Assembly (NCBI GenBank): GCA_035405785.1
Contig: DAONJS010000001.1
Location: 248,001-312,000 of the forward strand
Direction of reading: 5' to 3'
Source: BPGX01 sp035405785
Lineage (GTDB): Bacteria; Bacteroidota; Bacteroidia; B-17B0; Aurantibacillaceae
Length of the DNA stretch: 64,000 bases
Both the position numbers and the translations under genes were made by a program. Under the pieces are notes generated by a model. That model did no database searches. It saw only the letters and a program-made list of their open reading frames with translations, and was not told where the DNA came from. Of the stretch, positions 18,366 through 27,030 are shown piece by piece; the first letter of the stretch is position 1; each line of letters begins with the position of its first letter.

Positions 18366-19454
18366 TTACTTTTTAGGTTCAGTTATTTTTTCTGAAGATT
18401 GATTTAAAACTTTATTTTGTATATTGATAGATTCTTCGTGTAATAAAGCTAACAACTGATGGATAAAATTTTCACTAATATTTAATTCTTTTGCAGTAGA
18501 TTTTCTTGAATTAAGAATTTCTTTCCATCTTGATAGTTGAAAGGCAGTAACATTGTGTTCTTTTTTGTAATAAGCAATTTGTTGTACGATGTCTAATCTT
18601 TTAGAAATGAGATGTAAAATATCATCATCAATTTCATCAATAATTTGGCGAAAGATGTTTAGTTTGTTATTGAATAAAGGATCATCAGAACTTGTATCTA
18701 AAAATTTAAGTTGAGTAATAAGTGATTTTAATTCATCTGGTGTGAGTTGTTGTTCTTTATCGCTTAATGCAACAGAAGGATTGTAATGCGTTTCAATCAT
18801 TAGTCCGTTCATTCCTAAGTTCAAGGCTTTTTGTGCAATTTCAAAAATGTATTCTTTTTTTCCTGAAATATGGCTTGGGTCGCAAATGATGGGTAAATCG
18901 GGAAGAATAGTTTTTAGTTCAAGAGGAATTTGCCACAATGGTTTATTACGATATTTGTCATTACCATAATAAAAGAAACCTCTGTGAATAGCCGCGATAT
19001 TGGTAATTCCTGCGTTAATAATTCTTTCAATAGCACCAATCCATAATTTTAATTCGGGGTGCATTGGATTTTTAATCATTACTGGAATATTAACTCCCTG
19101 AAGAGCATTTGCAATTTCATTTACGCTAAATGGATTAGTAGTTGTTCTGGCACCAATCCATAAAACATCAATGTTATATTTAAGGGCTAATTCAACATGC
19201 TTTGGATGTGCTACTTCTATACAAACAGGGATATTAAATTGTTGTTTTGAATTATTGATCCATTGAAGAGCTTGTTCGCCAAATCCTTCAAAAGTGCCAG
19301 GTCTTGTTCTTGGTTTCCAAACACCAGCTCGGAATAATGATATTTGTGGAATATTGGATAGTTGCTCAAAAGTAGTGTTAATTTGCAATTCACTTTCTGC
19401 ACTACACGGACCGGCAATTAATATGTTTTTTATATGGGTAGAAAAATTAATCAT
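18366..19454 (-). CDS. Bifunctional DAHP synthase / chorismate mutase (type II)
   Basis: The start is the ATG at 19454 (362 residues, MINFSTHIKNILIAGPCSAE). A frame running up to 19508 overlaps the tail of the kinase gene and adds no family sequence. Residues 1-255 are a DAHP synthase of the KDO8P-synthase-like type, with AGPCSAES, FRAGVWKPRTRPGTFEG, IHRGFF and CDPSHISG. Residues 270-345 are an AroQ chorismate mutase helix bundle (IDEIDDDILHLISKRLDIV). The two activities open the shikimate pathway and commit chorismate to Tyr/Phe. Fusion often gives feedback control by the pathway end product; this is inference. Only 1 base separates it from the kinase stop. Confidence 0.92.
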   Translation of the reverse strand: MINFSTHIKNILIAGPCSAESELQINTTFEQLSNIPQISLFRAGVWKPRTRPGTFEGFGEQALQWINNSKQQFNIPVCIEVAHPKHVELALKYNIDVLWIGARTTTNPFSVNEIANALQGVNIPVMIKNPMHPELKLWIGAIERIINAGITNIAAIHRGFFYYGNDKYRNKPLWQIPLELKTILPDLPIICDPSHISGKKEYIFEIAQKALNLGMNGLMIETHYNPSVALSDKEQQLTPDELKSLITQLKFLDTSSDDPLFNNKLNIFRQIIDEIDDDILHLISKRLDIVQQIAYYKKEHNVTAFQLSRWKEILNSRKSTAKELNISENFIHQLLALLHEESINIQNKVLNQSSEKITEPKK

Positions 19455-19455
19455 T

Positions 19456-21825
19456 TTAATACTTTTTGTAATTGTAAGCACCATATCCGTATCCGTAACC
19501 ATACCCATACTTATAGCCGTATTTATTGTATGCGTAATACCCAGATTTTTTCAAACTAATACCATTGAGTAATAAATATAGATTAGGAATTTTGTTTTCA
19601 TTACTTAATTGATTGATAAATTTAATTGTTCTGCGAGTGGCTATCCTTGCATTGACTGCAAAGATATTTAAATCTGCATATTGCATTAAGTAAATAGAAT
19701 CTACAAGCAATCCAGCTGGTGGAGTGTCTATTACAATTAAATCATAATTTTTTTCAAGATTGTTTAGTAGCTCATTTAATTTTGAAGATAATAATAAATC
19801 AGAGGGATTGGGGGGTGTTTCTTTACCTGCTAAATAAACATCAAGATTATCTATAAAAGTTTTATAGACAATTTCATTTAAAACTGCCTGATTAGAAAGA
19901 AAAGCGGCTATTCCCTTATCTGGGTTAAGTTTTAATGCAGAAAAAATTCTGGGCTTGTGTAAATCCATTTCTAAAAGTGCTACTTTCTTGCCTGATTTTG
20001 CAAACATTGCGGCAAGATTAATGGATAAAAAAGTTTTTCCTTCTCCGGGTAAAAATGAGGTGAATAAAATCTTTTTGATGGGCTTATCTTTGGTTGCGTA
20101 TTTGATATTTGTTATAAGCGATCTGATTGCATCTGAAACAGGAGCATAGGGTTCTTCAATTGCAACAACAGCATTTTCATTAATATTTTTTTGATAAGGC
20201 ATAATACCTATAATTGGCAAATTAGTTAATTCTTTTAATTGTTCCTCATCAGATATTTTGACAAAAAATAATACTCTTATTAAAATAAACAAAAGTGATA
20301 AACCTAATCCAACTGAAATAAAAGTATTTCTGATTTTATTTTTATCTGGTTTGACTACGCCCATATTTCTTGGTTTTTCAACAACTTTTGTAGTAGGACT
20401 GATAGATGCTTTGGCAATTCTTGTATTGGCTCTTTTTTCAAGTAAAAATGAATAAAGTTTTTGATTAACTTCTAACCTTCTTTGAATATTCAATAAATCT
20501 CTTTGCTTGGGTGGGATATATTTAAATTTTGAAACATAAGATGTAATTTCTGTTTCTAAATTTTCAAGAAGTTTGTATGTAGCTTTGCGGGAATTAGTAA
20601 TATAAATAAGAAGATCTTGTTTTAATCTTCTGATGTTTTGTTTGAGGTTAGCAATATTGGGATTATTATCTGTATTAGAACCATATTGGTCATTTAGTTT
20701 AATTTGTAACTGATATAATTCTGTAACAGCACTGGGCAAAAATCCCTGTTTTTCAAGAATAAAAACATTAGGTGGTAAAAATTGTGGGTCTTTGTCTTCA
20801 ATGATATATTTTTCTAAATCATTTAATGCTTCAATTTGCATTTTCAGTTGATTTCTTTGGTTTTCAAAATCAGAAAGTTTTGTAAGGTAAGTAGATTGTT
20901 CCCAATCTAAATCTAAAATATTATGTGTATTTTTATAATATTCCATTGAATCTTCTATACCTTTTAGTGTAGCAGAAATTTCGCTTAATTGTTTATCAAT
21001 ATATTGTAGTGTTTTTTCATTTAATTCTAATCTTGATTTCAAAGTACTTTTCATATAAACGGAAGTCAATGTGTCTAAAACAATGATTGCTCGTTCTGGT
21101 ATAACATCTTCTATAGAAACTTTAAGGATATTTGTATAATCAGGGTTTTCAACATTCATTGTGCCCATATATTGATTTATCAGGAAATCTTTTGAATGGA
21201 TGACAATTTCATAATTAATATTTGATAGAGAAATGGCAGTTTGCATAGTCAAATTTGATGCCCGTTTTACAAGAATATTTAAATCAGTGTCAATTAATTC
21301 TTTATCAAAAAAACCTTCTTTTGTTATTTGTTGTCCATTGATTTCAACACTAATTTGATAGGAAGTATAATTTTTGATTTTGAACTTTATGGGTATTTCA
21401 TAAAAAGCAGGGTTTATAGCATTGACTTTTATATCAAAGGGCATACCTTTAAATTGCTCCGTAGTTCTTACTTTCCCTACAATAAAATAGGATACTTGCA
21501 ATACATCTTTTAATTTTTCAATAGTTTCTTCCATTATATCGTATGACTTAATTACTCTTATTTGATTAGAATTGTCAATATAAGTAGTATATGCGGAAGA
21601 GTACATATTGTCTTCTGAAATAATACTTTTATCGTAAAAATCTTTTACATTTACCAATAATTGAGTAGATGCCTGATAAATGTTTGTTAATTTATAAGTA
21701 TAAAAATAACCAGCAATATATGATAATGTAATTGCTATCAAAGGAATATACCAGTTCTGCTTAACAATGCGAACTATTGCCTGTATATCTTTTTCACTAA
21801 TTATGCTGCCTCTGGTATTTTCCAT
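19456..21825 (-). CDS. Wzc-like polysaccharide biosynthesis tyrosine autokinase
   Basis: This 789-residue inner-membrane protein has an N-terminal Wzz chain-length domain with membrane segments near residues 25-50 and 508, a long periplasmic coiled coil, and a cytoplasmic BY-kinase domain. Walker A is PGEGKTFLSINLAA near 597, Walker A' is LLEMDLHKPR, and Walker B is LIVIDTPP near 697. The last 27 residues hold 13 tyrosines in a Gly-Tyr ladder (YGYKYGYGYGYGYGAY), the autophosphorylation cluster. Wzc proteins control export and length of capsule or exopolysaccharide. No polymerase or export porin lies next to it; it sits in the operon with exosortase XrtF instead. Confidence 0.92.
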   Translation of the reverse strand: MENTRGSIISEKDIQAIVRIVKQNWYIPLIAITLSYIAGYFYTYKLTNIYQASTQLLVNVKDFYDKSIISEDNMYSSAYTTYIDNSNQIRVIKSYDIMEETIEKLKDVLQVSYFIVGKVRTTEQFKGMPFDIKVNAINPAFYEIPIKFKIKNYTSYQISVEINGQQITKEGFFDKELIDTDLNILVKRASNLTMQTAISLSNINYEIVIHSKDFLINQYMGTMNVENPDYTNILKVSIEDVIPERAIIVLDTLTSVYMKSTLKSRLELNEKTLQYIDKQLSEISATLKGIEDSMEYYKNTHNILDLDWEQSTYLTKLSDFENQRNQLKMQIEALNDLEKYIIEDKDPQFLPPNVFILEKQGFLPSAVTELYQLQIKLNDQYGSNTDNNPNIANLKQNIRRLKQDLLIYITNSRKATYKLLENLETEITSYVSKFKYIPPKQRDLLNIQRRLEVNQKLYSFLLEKRANTRIAKASISPTTKVVEKPRNMGVVKPDKNKIRNTFISVGLGLSLLFILIRVLFFVKISDEEQLKELTNLPIIGIMPYQKNINENAVVAIEEPYAPVSDAIRSLITNIKYATKDKPIKKILFTSFLPGEGKTFLSINLAAMFAKSGKKVALLEMDLHKPRIFSALKLNPDKGIAAFLSNQAVLNEIVYKTFIDNLDVYLAGKETPPNPSDLLLSSKLNELLNNLEKNYDLIVIDTPPAGLLVDSIYLMQYADLNIFAVNARIATRRTIKFINQLSNENKIPNLYLLLNGISLKKSGYYAYNKYGYKYGYGYGYGYGAYNYKKY

Positions 21826-21835
21826 TCAATGTTAA

Positions 21836-22471
21836 TTAAAGTTGATTTTGAGTGATTAAGTAATTTTTCACCACATTAGATAAAATTTCATTATGTGGAT
21901 ATAAAATACTATGTATATTAAGTTTTTGAGCGGCTTCAATATGTGTAGTCGTATCATCAAAGTAAATGCAAGAATTTAAATCAATTGAATTTTCAGATAT
22001 TATCTTTTGAAAAACTTTTAAATCTGGTTTTCTTAATCCAATTCTGCAAGAGTAATATACTGAATCTACTAAACTTTCAAATGAATCTATTGAATGATTT
22101 TTCTTCAGCATTTCCTCAAATTTTTGAATATGTGTTTCACAAGTGTTACTAAGAATGATGAGTTGAAAATGTTCTTTTAATTTTAATAAATAAGAAATGT
22201 TTTCTTTTGGAACGGGCAGAAGCATAGCATTCCACGCTTCTTTCAAATAATAGAGTTCTCCTTCAAATTCTAATAAATCAGATAATTCTTCAAAAAATTC
22301 TTTTTCACTTATTTTACCTAATTCAAATTTTTGAATAAGTTGATGAGGATAACCAAATTTTATCCATTCTCTGATATCTTTGTTTGTATATTCTTGTATT
22401 TTATTAATAGTGGCTTCTGTATTGAGTGGAATAATGACGCCACCTAAATCAAAAATGATAGTTGGTTTCAT
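21836..22471 (-). CDS. HAD-family hydrolase
   Basis: This 211-residue protein starts MKPTIIFDLGGVIIPL, the HAD motif I in the DxGG form seen in haloacid-dehalogenase subfamily IA proteins of the epoxide-hydrolase-N/YihX type. Motif II is LIILSNT, the Lys of motif III is in IGLRKPDLKVF, and motif IV is CIYFDDTTTHIEAA. YihX-like members dephosphorylate sugar phosphates such as glucose 1-phosphate; a phosphatase role is likely but the substrate is unknown. It lies 10 bases before the kinase gene and 8 after glyA. Confidence 0.85.
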   Translation of the reverse strand: MKPTIIFDLGGVIIPLNTEATINKIQEYTNKDIREWIKFGYPHQLIQKFELGKISEKEFFEELSDLLEFEGELYYLKEAWNAMLLPVPKENISYLLKLKEHFQLIILSNTCETHIQKFEEMLKKNHSIDSFESLVDSVYYSCRIGLRKPDLKVFQKIISENSIDLNSCIYFDDTTTHIEAAQKLNIHSILYPHNEILSNVVKNYLITQNQL

Positions 22472-22479
22472 ATTATAGT

Positions 22480-23751
22480 TTATGCAAATAATGGATATTT
22501 CAACATCATCTGATTGACTTTCTTTTTAATTTTAGAAAGTGCTTTTGGATTATCTTTATTTTTAATGGTTTCATCAATTAGTTCAACAACTTTTACACAA
22601 TCTTTTTCTTTTAATCCTCTTGTAGTAATTGCCGCTGTACCTACTCTAATACCTGATGTAATAAATGGAGATTTGTCATCAAAAGGAACCATATTTTTAT
22701 TTACAGTAATATCAACTTCTCCAAGCAATTTTTCTGCTTCTTTGCCTGTAATGTTTTTATTTCTTAAATCTATTAACATCAAATGGTTGTCGGTGCCGCC
22801 CGATACAACATTATATCCTTTTTCAATAAATGCTTTTGCCATTGCTTTTGCATTTTTTACAACTTGAACAATATAGTACAAATAATCATCTGTAAGGGCT
22901 TCTCCAAAAGCAACTGCTTTTGCTGCGATAATGTGTTCTAATGGACCGCCTTGTATTCCGGGGAATACAGCACTGTCTAACAAAGCACTCATCATTTTAA
23001 TTTCTCCTTTTGGTGTTTTTTCTCCAAATGGATTTGGGAAATCTTTTTTCATCATTATCATACCGCCTCTTGGACCTCTTAGTGTTTTGTGTGTAGTAGT
23101 TGTAACAATATGGCAATGTAATAAAGCATCATTCAATATCCCTTTTGCAATCAAACCTGCAGGATGAGAAATATCTGCCAATACAAGCGCATCTACTTTA
23201 TCAGCGGCTTCTCTTACTAATGCATAATCCCAATCTCTTGAATACGCTGATGCTCCCACAATGACTAATTTAGGTTTTTCTTCTAAAATTTGATGATATA
23301 GTTTTTTGAAATCTATCAAACCTGTTTCTTTTTCAACACTATAAAATGTTGCGTGATAAATTTTTCCAGAATAATTAACGGGTGATCCGTGTGTAAGATG
23401 TCCTCCATGAGAAAGATTTAATCCTAAAATTTTATCTCCTGGTTTAAGACAAGCATACATTACAGCAGCGTTGGCTTGTGCCCCAGAATGTGGCTGAACA
23501 TTTACCCATTCTGCTCCAAATAATTCTTTTGCTCTGTCTATAGCCAATTGCTCAACTTTATCTACCACTTCACAACCACCATAATATCTTCTATTAGGAT
23601 AGCCCTCAGCATATTTATTAGTAAGAACGCTACCCATTGCTTTCATTACCTGATTGCTTACATAGTTTTCACTTGCAATCAATTCAATTCCTCTTAATTG
23701 TCTTTCTTCTTCTTCTTTGATTAACTTAAATACTGTTGTTTCCTTTTTCAT
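22480..23751 (-). CDS. glyA: Serine hydroxymethyltransferase
   Basis: The ATG at 23751 gives 423 residues (MKKETTVFKLIKEEEERQLR). A frame extended to 23799 lies inside the upstream gene and is not family sequence. It catalyses serine + THF to glycine + methylene-THF with PLP. Marks are GIELIASENYVS, KYAEGYPNRRYYGG, ADISHPAGLI and the PLP-lysine motif VTTTTHKTLRGPRGG. The start overlaps the end of the XrtF-associated gene by 26 bases, suggesting translational coupling. Confidence 0.95.
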   Translation of the reverse strand: MKKETTVFKLIKEEEERQLRGIELIASENYVSNQVMKAMGSVLTNKYAEGYPNRRYYGGCEVVDKVEQLAIDRAKELFGAEWVNVQPHSGAQANAAVMYACLKPGDKILGLNLSHGGHLTHGSPVNYSGKIYHATFYSVEKETGLIDFKKLYHQILEEKPKLVIVGASAYSRDWDYALVREAADKVDALVLADISHPAGLIAKGILNDALLHCHIVTTTTHKTLRGPRGGMIMMKKDFPNPFGEKTPKGEIKMMSALLDSAVFPGIQGGPLEHIIAAKAVAFGEALTDDYLYYIVQVVKNAKAMAKAFIEKGYNVVSGGTDNHLMLIDLRNKNITGKEAEKLLGEVDITVNKNMVPFDDKSPFITSGIRVGTAAITTRGLKEKDCVKVVELIDETIKNKDNPKALSKIKKKVNQMMLKYPLFA

Positions 23752-24238
23752 GTATTTGTAATTTATTTTTATCCCACAAATATACTGCAAATAATACAAA
23801 ACTGATTAAAGGAGATTGAGCAAGCCCCATTAAGCCACGACTGATAAGGAATTCATCATCATTTAATTTTTGATTAGTAATAAACAAATAGGCCATTAGT
23901 AATGTGCTAATTACAAAAATCACAATGTATGCTGCAATCAAAATTTTATAATAAAATAAAAATTTTGTTTTATCAATAATAGCAGTTTTAAGAAAATATA
24001 TATTTGAAATTAAATAAATTAAAACAAACAGAATAGTTAATGGATATTTTAAATAATATAATGTGGAATATGAAAAATGAGTGAGCCAATTAAACATAAA
24101 AGGTATAGGCATAGTAGTATTTTTGTAGTATTTAAAATAAATAATGTTGTTGATATTGACAAAAACATATTCTCTGAATAAACCAAGCGACACAAAAAAT
24201 ATTAAGAAAAAAAACAATTTAAAAATATAAAACTTCAT
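23726..24238 (-). CDS. Exosortase F-associated membrane protein
   Basis: This 170-residue protein has about four or five membrane segments. It starts MKFYIFKLFFFLIFFVSLGLFREYVF and ends with a short charged tail. The early FREYVFVN, the GLMGLAQSP segment and the position right after xrtF match the small membrane protein family regularly found beside XrtF in Bacteroidota. Its molecular role is not known, to my knowledge; a helper of the sortase is a natural guess. The gene begins 2 bases after the xrtF stop and runs 26 bases into glyA. Confidence 0.82.
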   Translation of the reverse strand: MKFYIFKLFFFLIFFVSLGLFREYVFVNINNIIYFKYYKNTTMPIPFMFNWLTHFSYSTLYYLKYPLTILFVLIYLISNIYFLKTAIIDKTKFLFYYKILIAAYIVIFVISTLLMAYLFITNQKLNDDEFLISRGLMGLAQSPLISFVLFAVYLWDKNKLQIHEKGNNSI

Positions 24239-24240
24239 TA

Positions 24241-24816
24241 TCAGGCGTATTTATTTACCCACCAAATCCACAATAATAAAATATAACTGTAAACTAAAAA
24301 TGTAAAAGTATAAGTATGATTAAACTCTAACCATTCAGGTGCATAATATGTAATGATTGTCAATCCTACTACTCTTAATACATTTAATATGTGAATGGTA
24401 AGAATACCAAAAGGAACGAACCACCATTTATCTCTTTGATTTCCAGGAAATGCAAGAATGAAAACAGAAAAAACGATAAACAAACTAATAGCATCACATG
24501 CTTTTCCTACCCATACTCCTATTGAACCATGAATACCTATCACTTGAAAATCATTTAATTCAGTGGTTTTGAATGTTTTAAAATCCAATCTTCTTAAAAT
24601 ATCATCAGTGTTTTCAATGATGATACGAATAATGTATTCATCAATAAGCGTATATTTTTTTATAACTAATTCGTAAATTAAATAGCAGAACAAGTAAACA
24701 ACAGATGCTGTAAGAATAAACTTTACACGAATATCAGATAATGGTAAAAACTTTGAAATACCATTACTTTGTGAGGTCTTTTTCTCCCTTATTTCCTCTT
24801 GATTTGAACTTATCAT
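24241..24816 (-). CDS. xrtF: Exosortase family protein XrtF
   Basis: This is a multi-pass membrane transpeptidase of the exosortase/archaeosortase superfamily. The catalytic triad is visible: Cys in VWVGKACDAISLF, Arg in HILNVLRVVGLT and His in WLEFNHTYTFTFLVY. By family knowledge such enzymes cut a C-terminal sorting signal and join the protein to an unknown acceptor. I chose the ATG at 24816 (191 residues, MISSNQEEIREKK), which has an A-rich lead; ATGs at 24834 and 24852 are alternatives. Any of the three overlaps the end of the small upstream gene by 53-89 bases. Its likely substrate is that upstream product. Confidence 0.87.
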   Translation of the reverse strand: MISSNQEEIREKKTSQSNGISKFLPLSDIRVKFILTASVVYLFCYLIYELVIKKYTLIDEYIIRIIIENTDDILRRLDFKTFKTTELNDFQVIGIHGSIGVWVGKACDAISLFIVFSVFILAFPGNQRDKWWFVPFGILTIHILNVLRVVGLTIITYYAPEWLEFNHTYTFTFLVYSYILLLWIWWVNKYA

Positions 24817-25009
24817 AAGATTTTTTTGCACCATATAATGCCCCAGCCGCAATTAATAAACTAATGCCCCCATCAATAGGAATACAAGGTGGTGGCCAGC
24901 ATCCGGGGGGAGGCGGAGGAGGTGGAGGTGGAGCGCCTGCTCCAAAAATAATTGATACAGTAAACAAAAATGAAATTGTAAAAATAAACTTTTTTATTGA
25001 AAAATGCAT
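24764..25009 (-). CDS. Small Pro-rich protein with PID-CTERM-like sorting signal
   Basis: The protein has 81 residues. Residues 1-25 are a signal peptide (MHFSIKKFIFTISFLFTVS, then IIFGAGA). A run of nine prolines follows, then GCWPPPC and the sorting motif IPIDGGISLLIAAGALYGAKK, in which PIDGG precedes a short membrane helix and a Lys-rich tail. This tripartite motif-helix-basic pattern is that of exosortase substrates; I know this variant as PID-CTERM. If the signal is cut, only about 20 residues with two cysteines remain outside. It is the first gene of the operon and overlaps xrtF, so it is the likely cognate substrate. Confidence 0.8.
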   Translation of the reverse strand: MHFSIKKFIFTISFLFTVSIIFGAGAPPPPPPPPPGCWPPPCIPIDGGISLLIAAGALYGAKKSYDKFKSRGNKGEKDLTK

Positions 25010-25025
25010 AAATAAAATTTTCCCG

Positions 25026-25057
25026 CAAGTTTAAAGAAAAACAATCAAATAAACAAA
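25026..25057 (-). promoter_or_regulatory. Promoter of the nine-gene minus-strand operon
   Basis: On the minus strand TTTG (25057-25054), 20 bases, then TAAACTTG (25033-25026), one mismatch from TAnnTTTG. It lies 17 bases before the ATG at 25009. No second convincing promoter was seen within the operon down to meaB, where gaps are 1-10 bases or overlaps. Confidence 0.6.
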
Positions 25058-25101
25058 TTTAATCAAATTCATTAGTTTTTCTCTTTCCATCATTTTTTTA
25101 T

Positions 25102-25109
25102 TAGGTTTG
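25102..25109 (+). promoter_or_regulatory. -7 element for the PaaE-like reductase gene
   Basis: TAGGTTTG fits TAnnTTTG. The -33 part is poor (T-rich only). The TTG at 25107 that opens the longest frame is inside this box, so translation should begin at the ATG at 25125. Confidence 0.55.
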
Positions 25110-25124
25110 CCCAAAAATTTAAGA

Positions 25125-26186
25125 ATGTCGCACTTTTATCCATTATCAGTAAAAGAAATTGAAAAAGTGTCTAAAGACACTGTGGCGGTTACTTTTGATG
25201 TGCCACTTCAATATGTTTCTCAATTTAGATTCAAACAAGGGCAATTTATTACATTAAAACTCAACATTAATGGCGAACAGGTTATTCGTTCTTATAGTAT
25301 TTGCACCAGTCCTTATTATGAAAAAGAATTAAAAGTGGCTGTAAAAGAAGTGCCGGGAGGAAAAATGTCTTCATATATTAATCACCAATTAAAAGTTGGG
25401 GATGTAGTAGAAGTAATGCCCCCTTCAGGAAAATTTTATACAGAATTAAATTCTGCACATCAAAAAAAATATGCTCTGTGGGCGGGTGGAAGTGGTATTA
25501 CACCTATGATGAGTATCATCAAAAGTATTTTATTTATTGAAAAGCAAAGTAGTATTGTTTTATTTTATGCTAATAGAGAGCCAGATAATGTTATTTTCAA
25601 AAATGAGATAGATGATTTAGCAAATAAAAATTCTAATTTCAAAGTAATTTATATTTATGATAATCCGCCTGCAGGTTATCCTGATGAGCAAACGGGATTA
25701 TTAAATGAGAATAAAATTATCACTTTACTAGAAAAAACAAATTTTAAGAATGCGGATGATTTTTTCATTTGTGGCCCTACTCCAATGATGCAACTCATAG
25801 AAAATACTTTATTAAAAATTCAAATACATCCTCAAAAAATTCACATTGAATATTTTACACCACTTGAAAATACAAATGTTTCTAATGCTGAGGAAAATGT
25901 AATTGAATCAGAAGTAACTGTTATTTTATACGGCATTGAAACTACTTTTAAATTATCATCAAATGGTGTCAATATCCTTGATGCGGCTATTCAAAATGGC
26001 GTAGATGCACCTTTTAGTTGCAAAGGTGGTGTTTGTAGTACTTGCAGAGCAAAATTGATTGAAGGCAAAGCCAAAATGGATGTAAATTATGCCTTAACTG
26101 AAGATGAAGTAAAAGAAGGATTTATTTTAACCTGTCAGGCACATCCTATTACTGAAAGAGTAATTGTGGATTATGATGCATTGTAA
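25125..26186 (+). CDS. PaaE-like NAD(P)H oxidoreductase with C-terminal 2Fe-2S ferredoxin domain
   Basis: The protein has 353 residues from the ATG at 25125. Residues 1-100 are an FAD-binding FNR barrel (VIRSYSICTSP for FAD, GGKMSSYI for the phosphates). Residues 100-235 form the NAD(P) domain (WAGGSGITPMMSI, FFICGPTPMM). Residues ~262-350 are a plant-type ferredoxin with CKGGVCSTCRAKL and a fourth Cys in ILTCQAHP. PaaE is the reductase of the phenylacetyl-CoA epoxidase, but no paaABCD genes are near, so a different electron acceptor is possible. lptB follows 5 bases later. Confidence 0.85.
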   Translation: MSHFYPLSVKEIEKVSKDTVAVTFDVPLQYVSQFRFKQGQFITLKLNINGEQVIRSYSICTSPYYEKELKVAVKEVPGGKMSSYINHQLKVGDVVEVMPPSGKFYTELNSAHQKKYALWAGGSGITPMMSIIKSILFIEKQSSIVLFYANREPDNVIFKNEIDDLANKNSNFKVIYIYDNPPAGYPDEQTGLLNENKIITLLEKTNFKNADDFFICGPTPMMQLIENTLLKIQIHPQKIHIEYFTPLENTNVSNAEENVIESEVTVILYGIETTFKLSSNGVNILDAAIQNGVDAPFSCKGGVCSTCRAKLIEGKAKMDVNYALTEDEVKEGFILTCQAHPITERVIVDYDAL

Positions 26187-26191
26187 AAATT

Positions 26192-26917
26192 ATGCGTTTA
26201 TACACCGATAAAATAACTAAGAAATACAGAAGCAGAGTTGTAGCCAATGAAGTTTGTATAGAAGTTCATCAAGGTGAAATTGTTGGATTGTTAGGCCCTA
26301 ATGGTGCAGGCAAAACAACTTCTTTTTATATGATTGTGGGAATGATAAAACCCAATAGTGGAAAAATTTTTTTAGACGACAAAGATATTACAGAACTTCC
26401 AATGTATCAAAGAGCACAAATGGGAATTGCTTATTTACCACAAGAAGCATCTGTGTTTAGAAAACTTTCAGTAGAAGATAATATTCTTGCTATTCTTGAA
26501 ATGACCAATCTTTCTAAGGAAGAACAAAAACAAAGATTAGAGGAATTACTCACAGAATTTAATTTACATCATGTTAGAAAAAACAAAGGAGACCAATTAT
26601 CTGGTGGAGAAAGAAGAAGAACAGAAATTGCTCGTGCATTGGCTACAAAACCAAAATTCATTTTATTAGATGAACCTTTTGCAGGCGTTGATCCTATTGC
26701 TGTTGAAGATATTCAATCGGTTGTAAAAAAATTAAAAGAAAAAAACATTGGTGTTTTAATTACAGACCATAATGTTCATGAAACATTGAGTATTACAGAC
26801 AGAGCATATTTACTTTATTCTGGACAAGTTATTAAATCTGGCACAGCAGAAGATTTAGCCAATGATGAAATGGTAAGAAAAGTTTATTTAGGTCAAAATT
26901 TTGAATTGAGAAAGTAA
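26192..26917 (+). CDS. lptB: LPS export ABC transporter ATP-binding protein LptB
   Basis: This 241-residue ATPase drives the LptB2FG transporter that lifts LPS from the inner membrane. Walker A is GPNGAGKTTSFYMIVG, the Q-loop is in AYLPQEASVFRKLS, the signature is LSGGERRRTEIARAL, Walker B is FILLDEPFAGVDPIAV and the switch His is in ITDHNVHET. The PFAGVDPIAV wording separates LptB from other small ABC ATPases. It starts 5 bases after the reductase gene. LptF and LptG are not in the window. Confidence 0.93.
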   Translation: MRLYTDKITKKYRSRVVANEVCIEVHQGEIVGLLGPNGAGKTTSFYMIVGMIKPNSGKIFLDDKDITELPMYQRAQMGIAYLPQEASVFRKLSVEDNILAILEMTNLSKEEQKQRLEELLTEFNLHHVRKNKGDQLSGGERRRTEIARALATKPKFILLDEPFAGVDPIAVEDIQSVVKKLKEKNIGVLITDHNVHETLSITDRAYLLYSGQVIKSGTAEDLANDEMVRKVYLGQNFELRK

Positions 26918-26954
26918 GATATTTTGTTGGTAAATATTCAGTTGAAAAATACAT

Positions 26955-27030
26955 TTCACGCAAAGTAAGCAAAGTTTTTTTTGAATTTAAATATTCACTT
27001 TTCACTAATCACTTTTCACTATTCACTTTT
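26955..27030. repeat. Half copy of the CACGCAAAG element plus TTCACTTT mini-repeats
   Basis: TTCACGCAAAGTAAGCAAAG at 26955-26974 matches the left arm of the 16295-16386 palindrome with changes, but no right arm follows. Directly after it the word CACTTTTCAC recurs (TTCACTTTTCACTAATCACT and so on up to 27030). It fills the gap between two converging genes. Confidence 0.6.

Noticed and set aside
23726..23751. 26-base overlap of the XrtF-associated gene and glyA as a frameshift or assembly fault
   Set aside because: Both proteins are complete with normal ends, so this is an ordinary operon overlap.
26192..26917. LptB gene as some other ABC ATPase (for example LivF-like)
   Set aside because: The PFAGVDPIAV and signature wording fit LptB best; no permease gene of another system is near.
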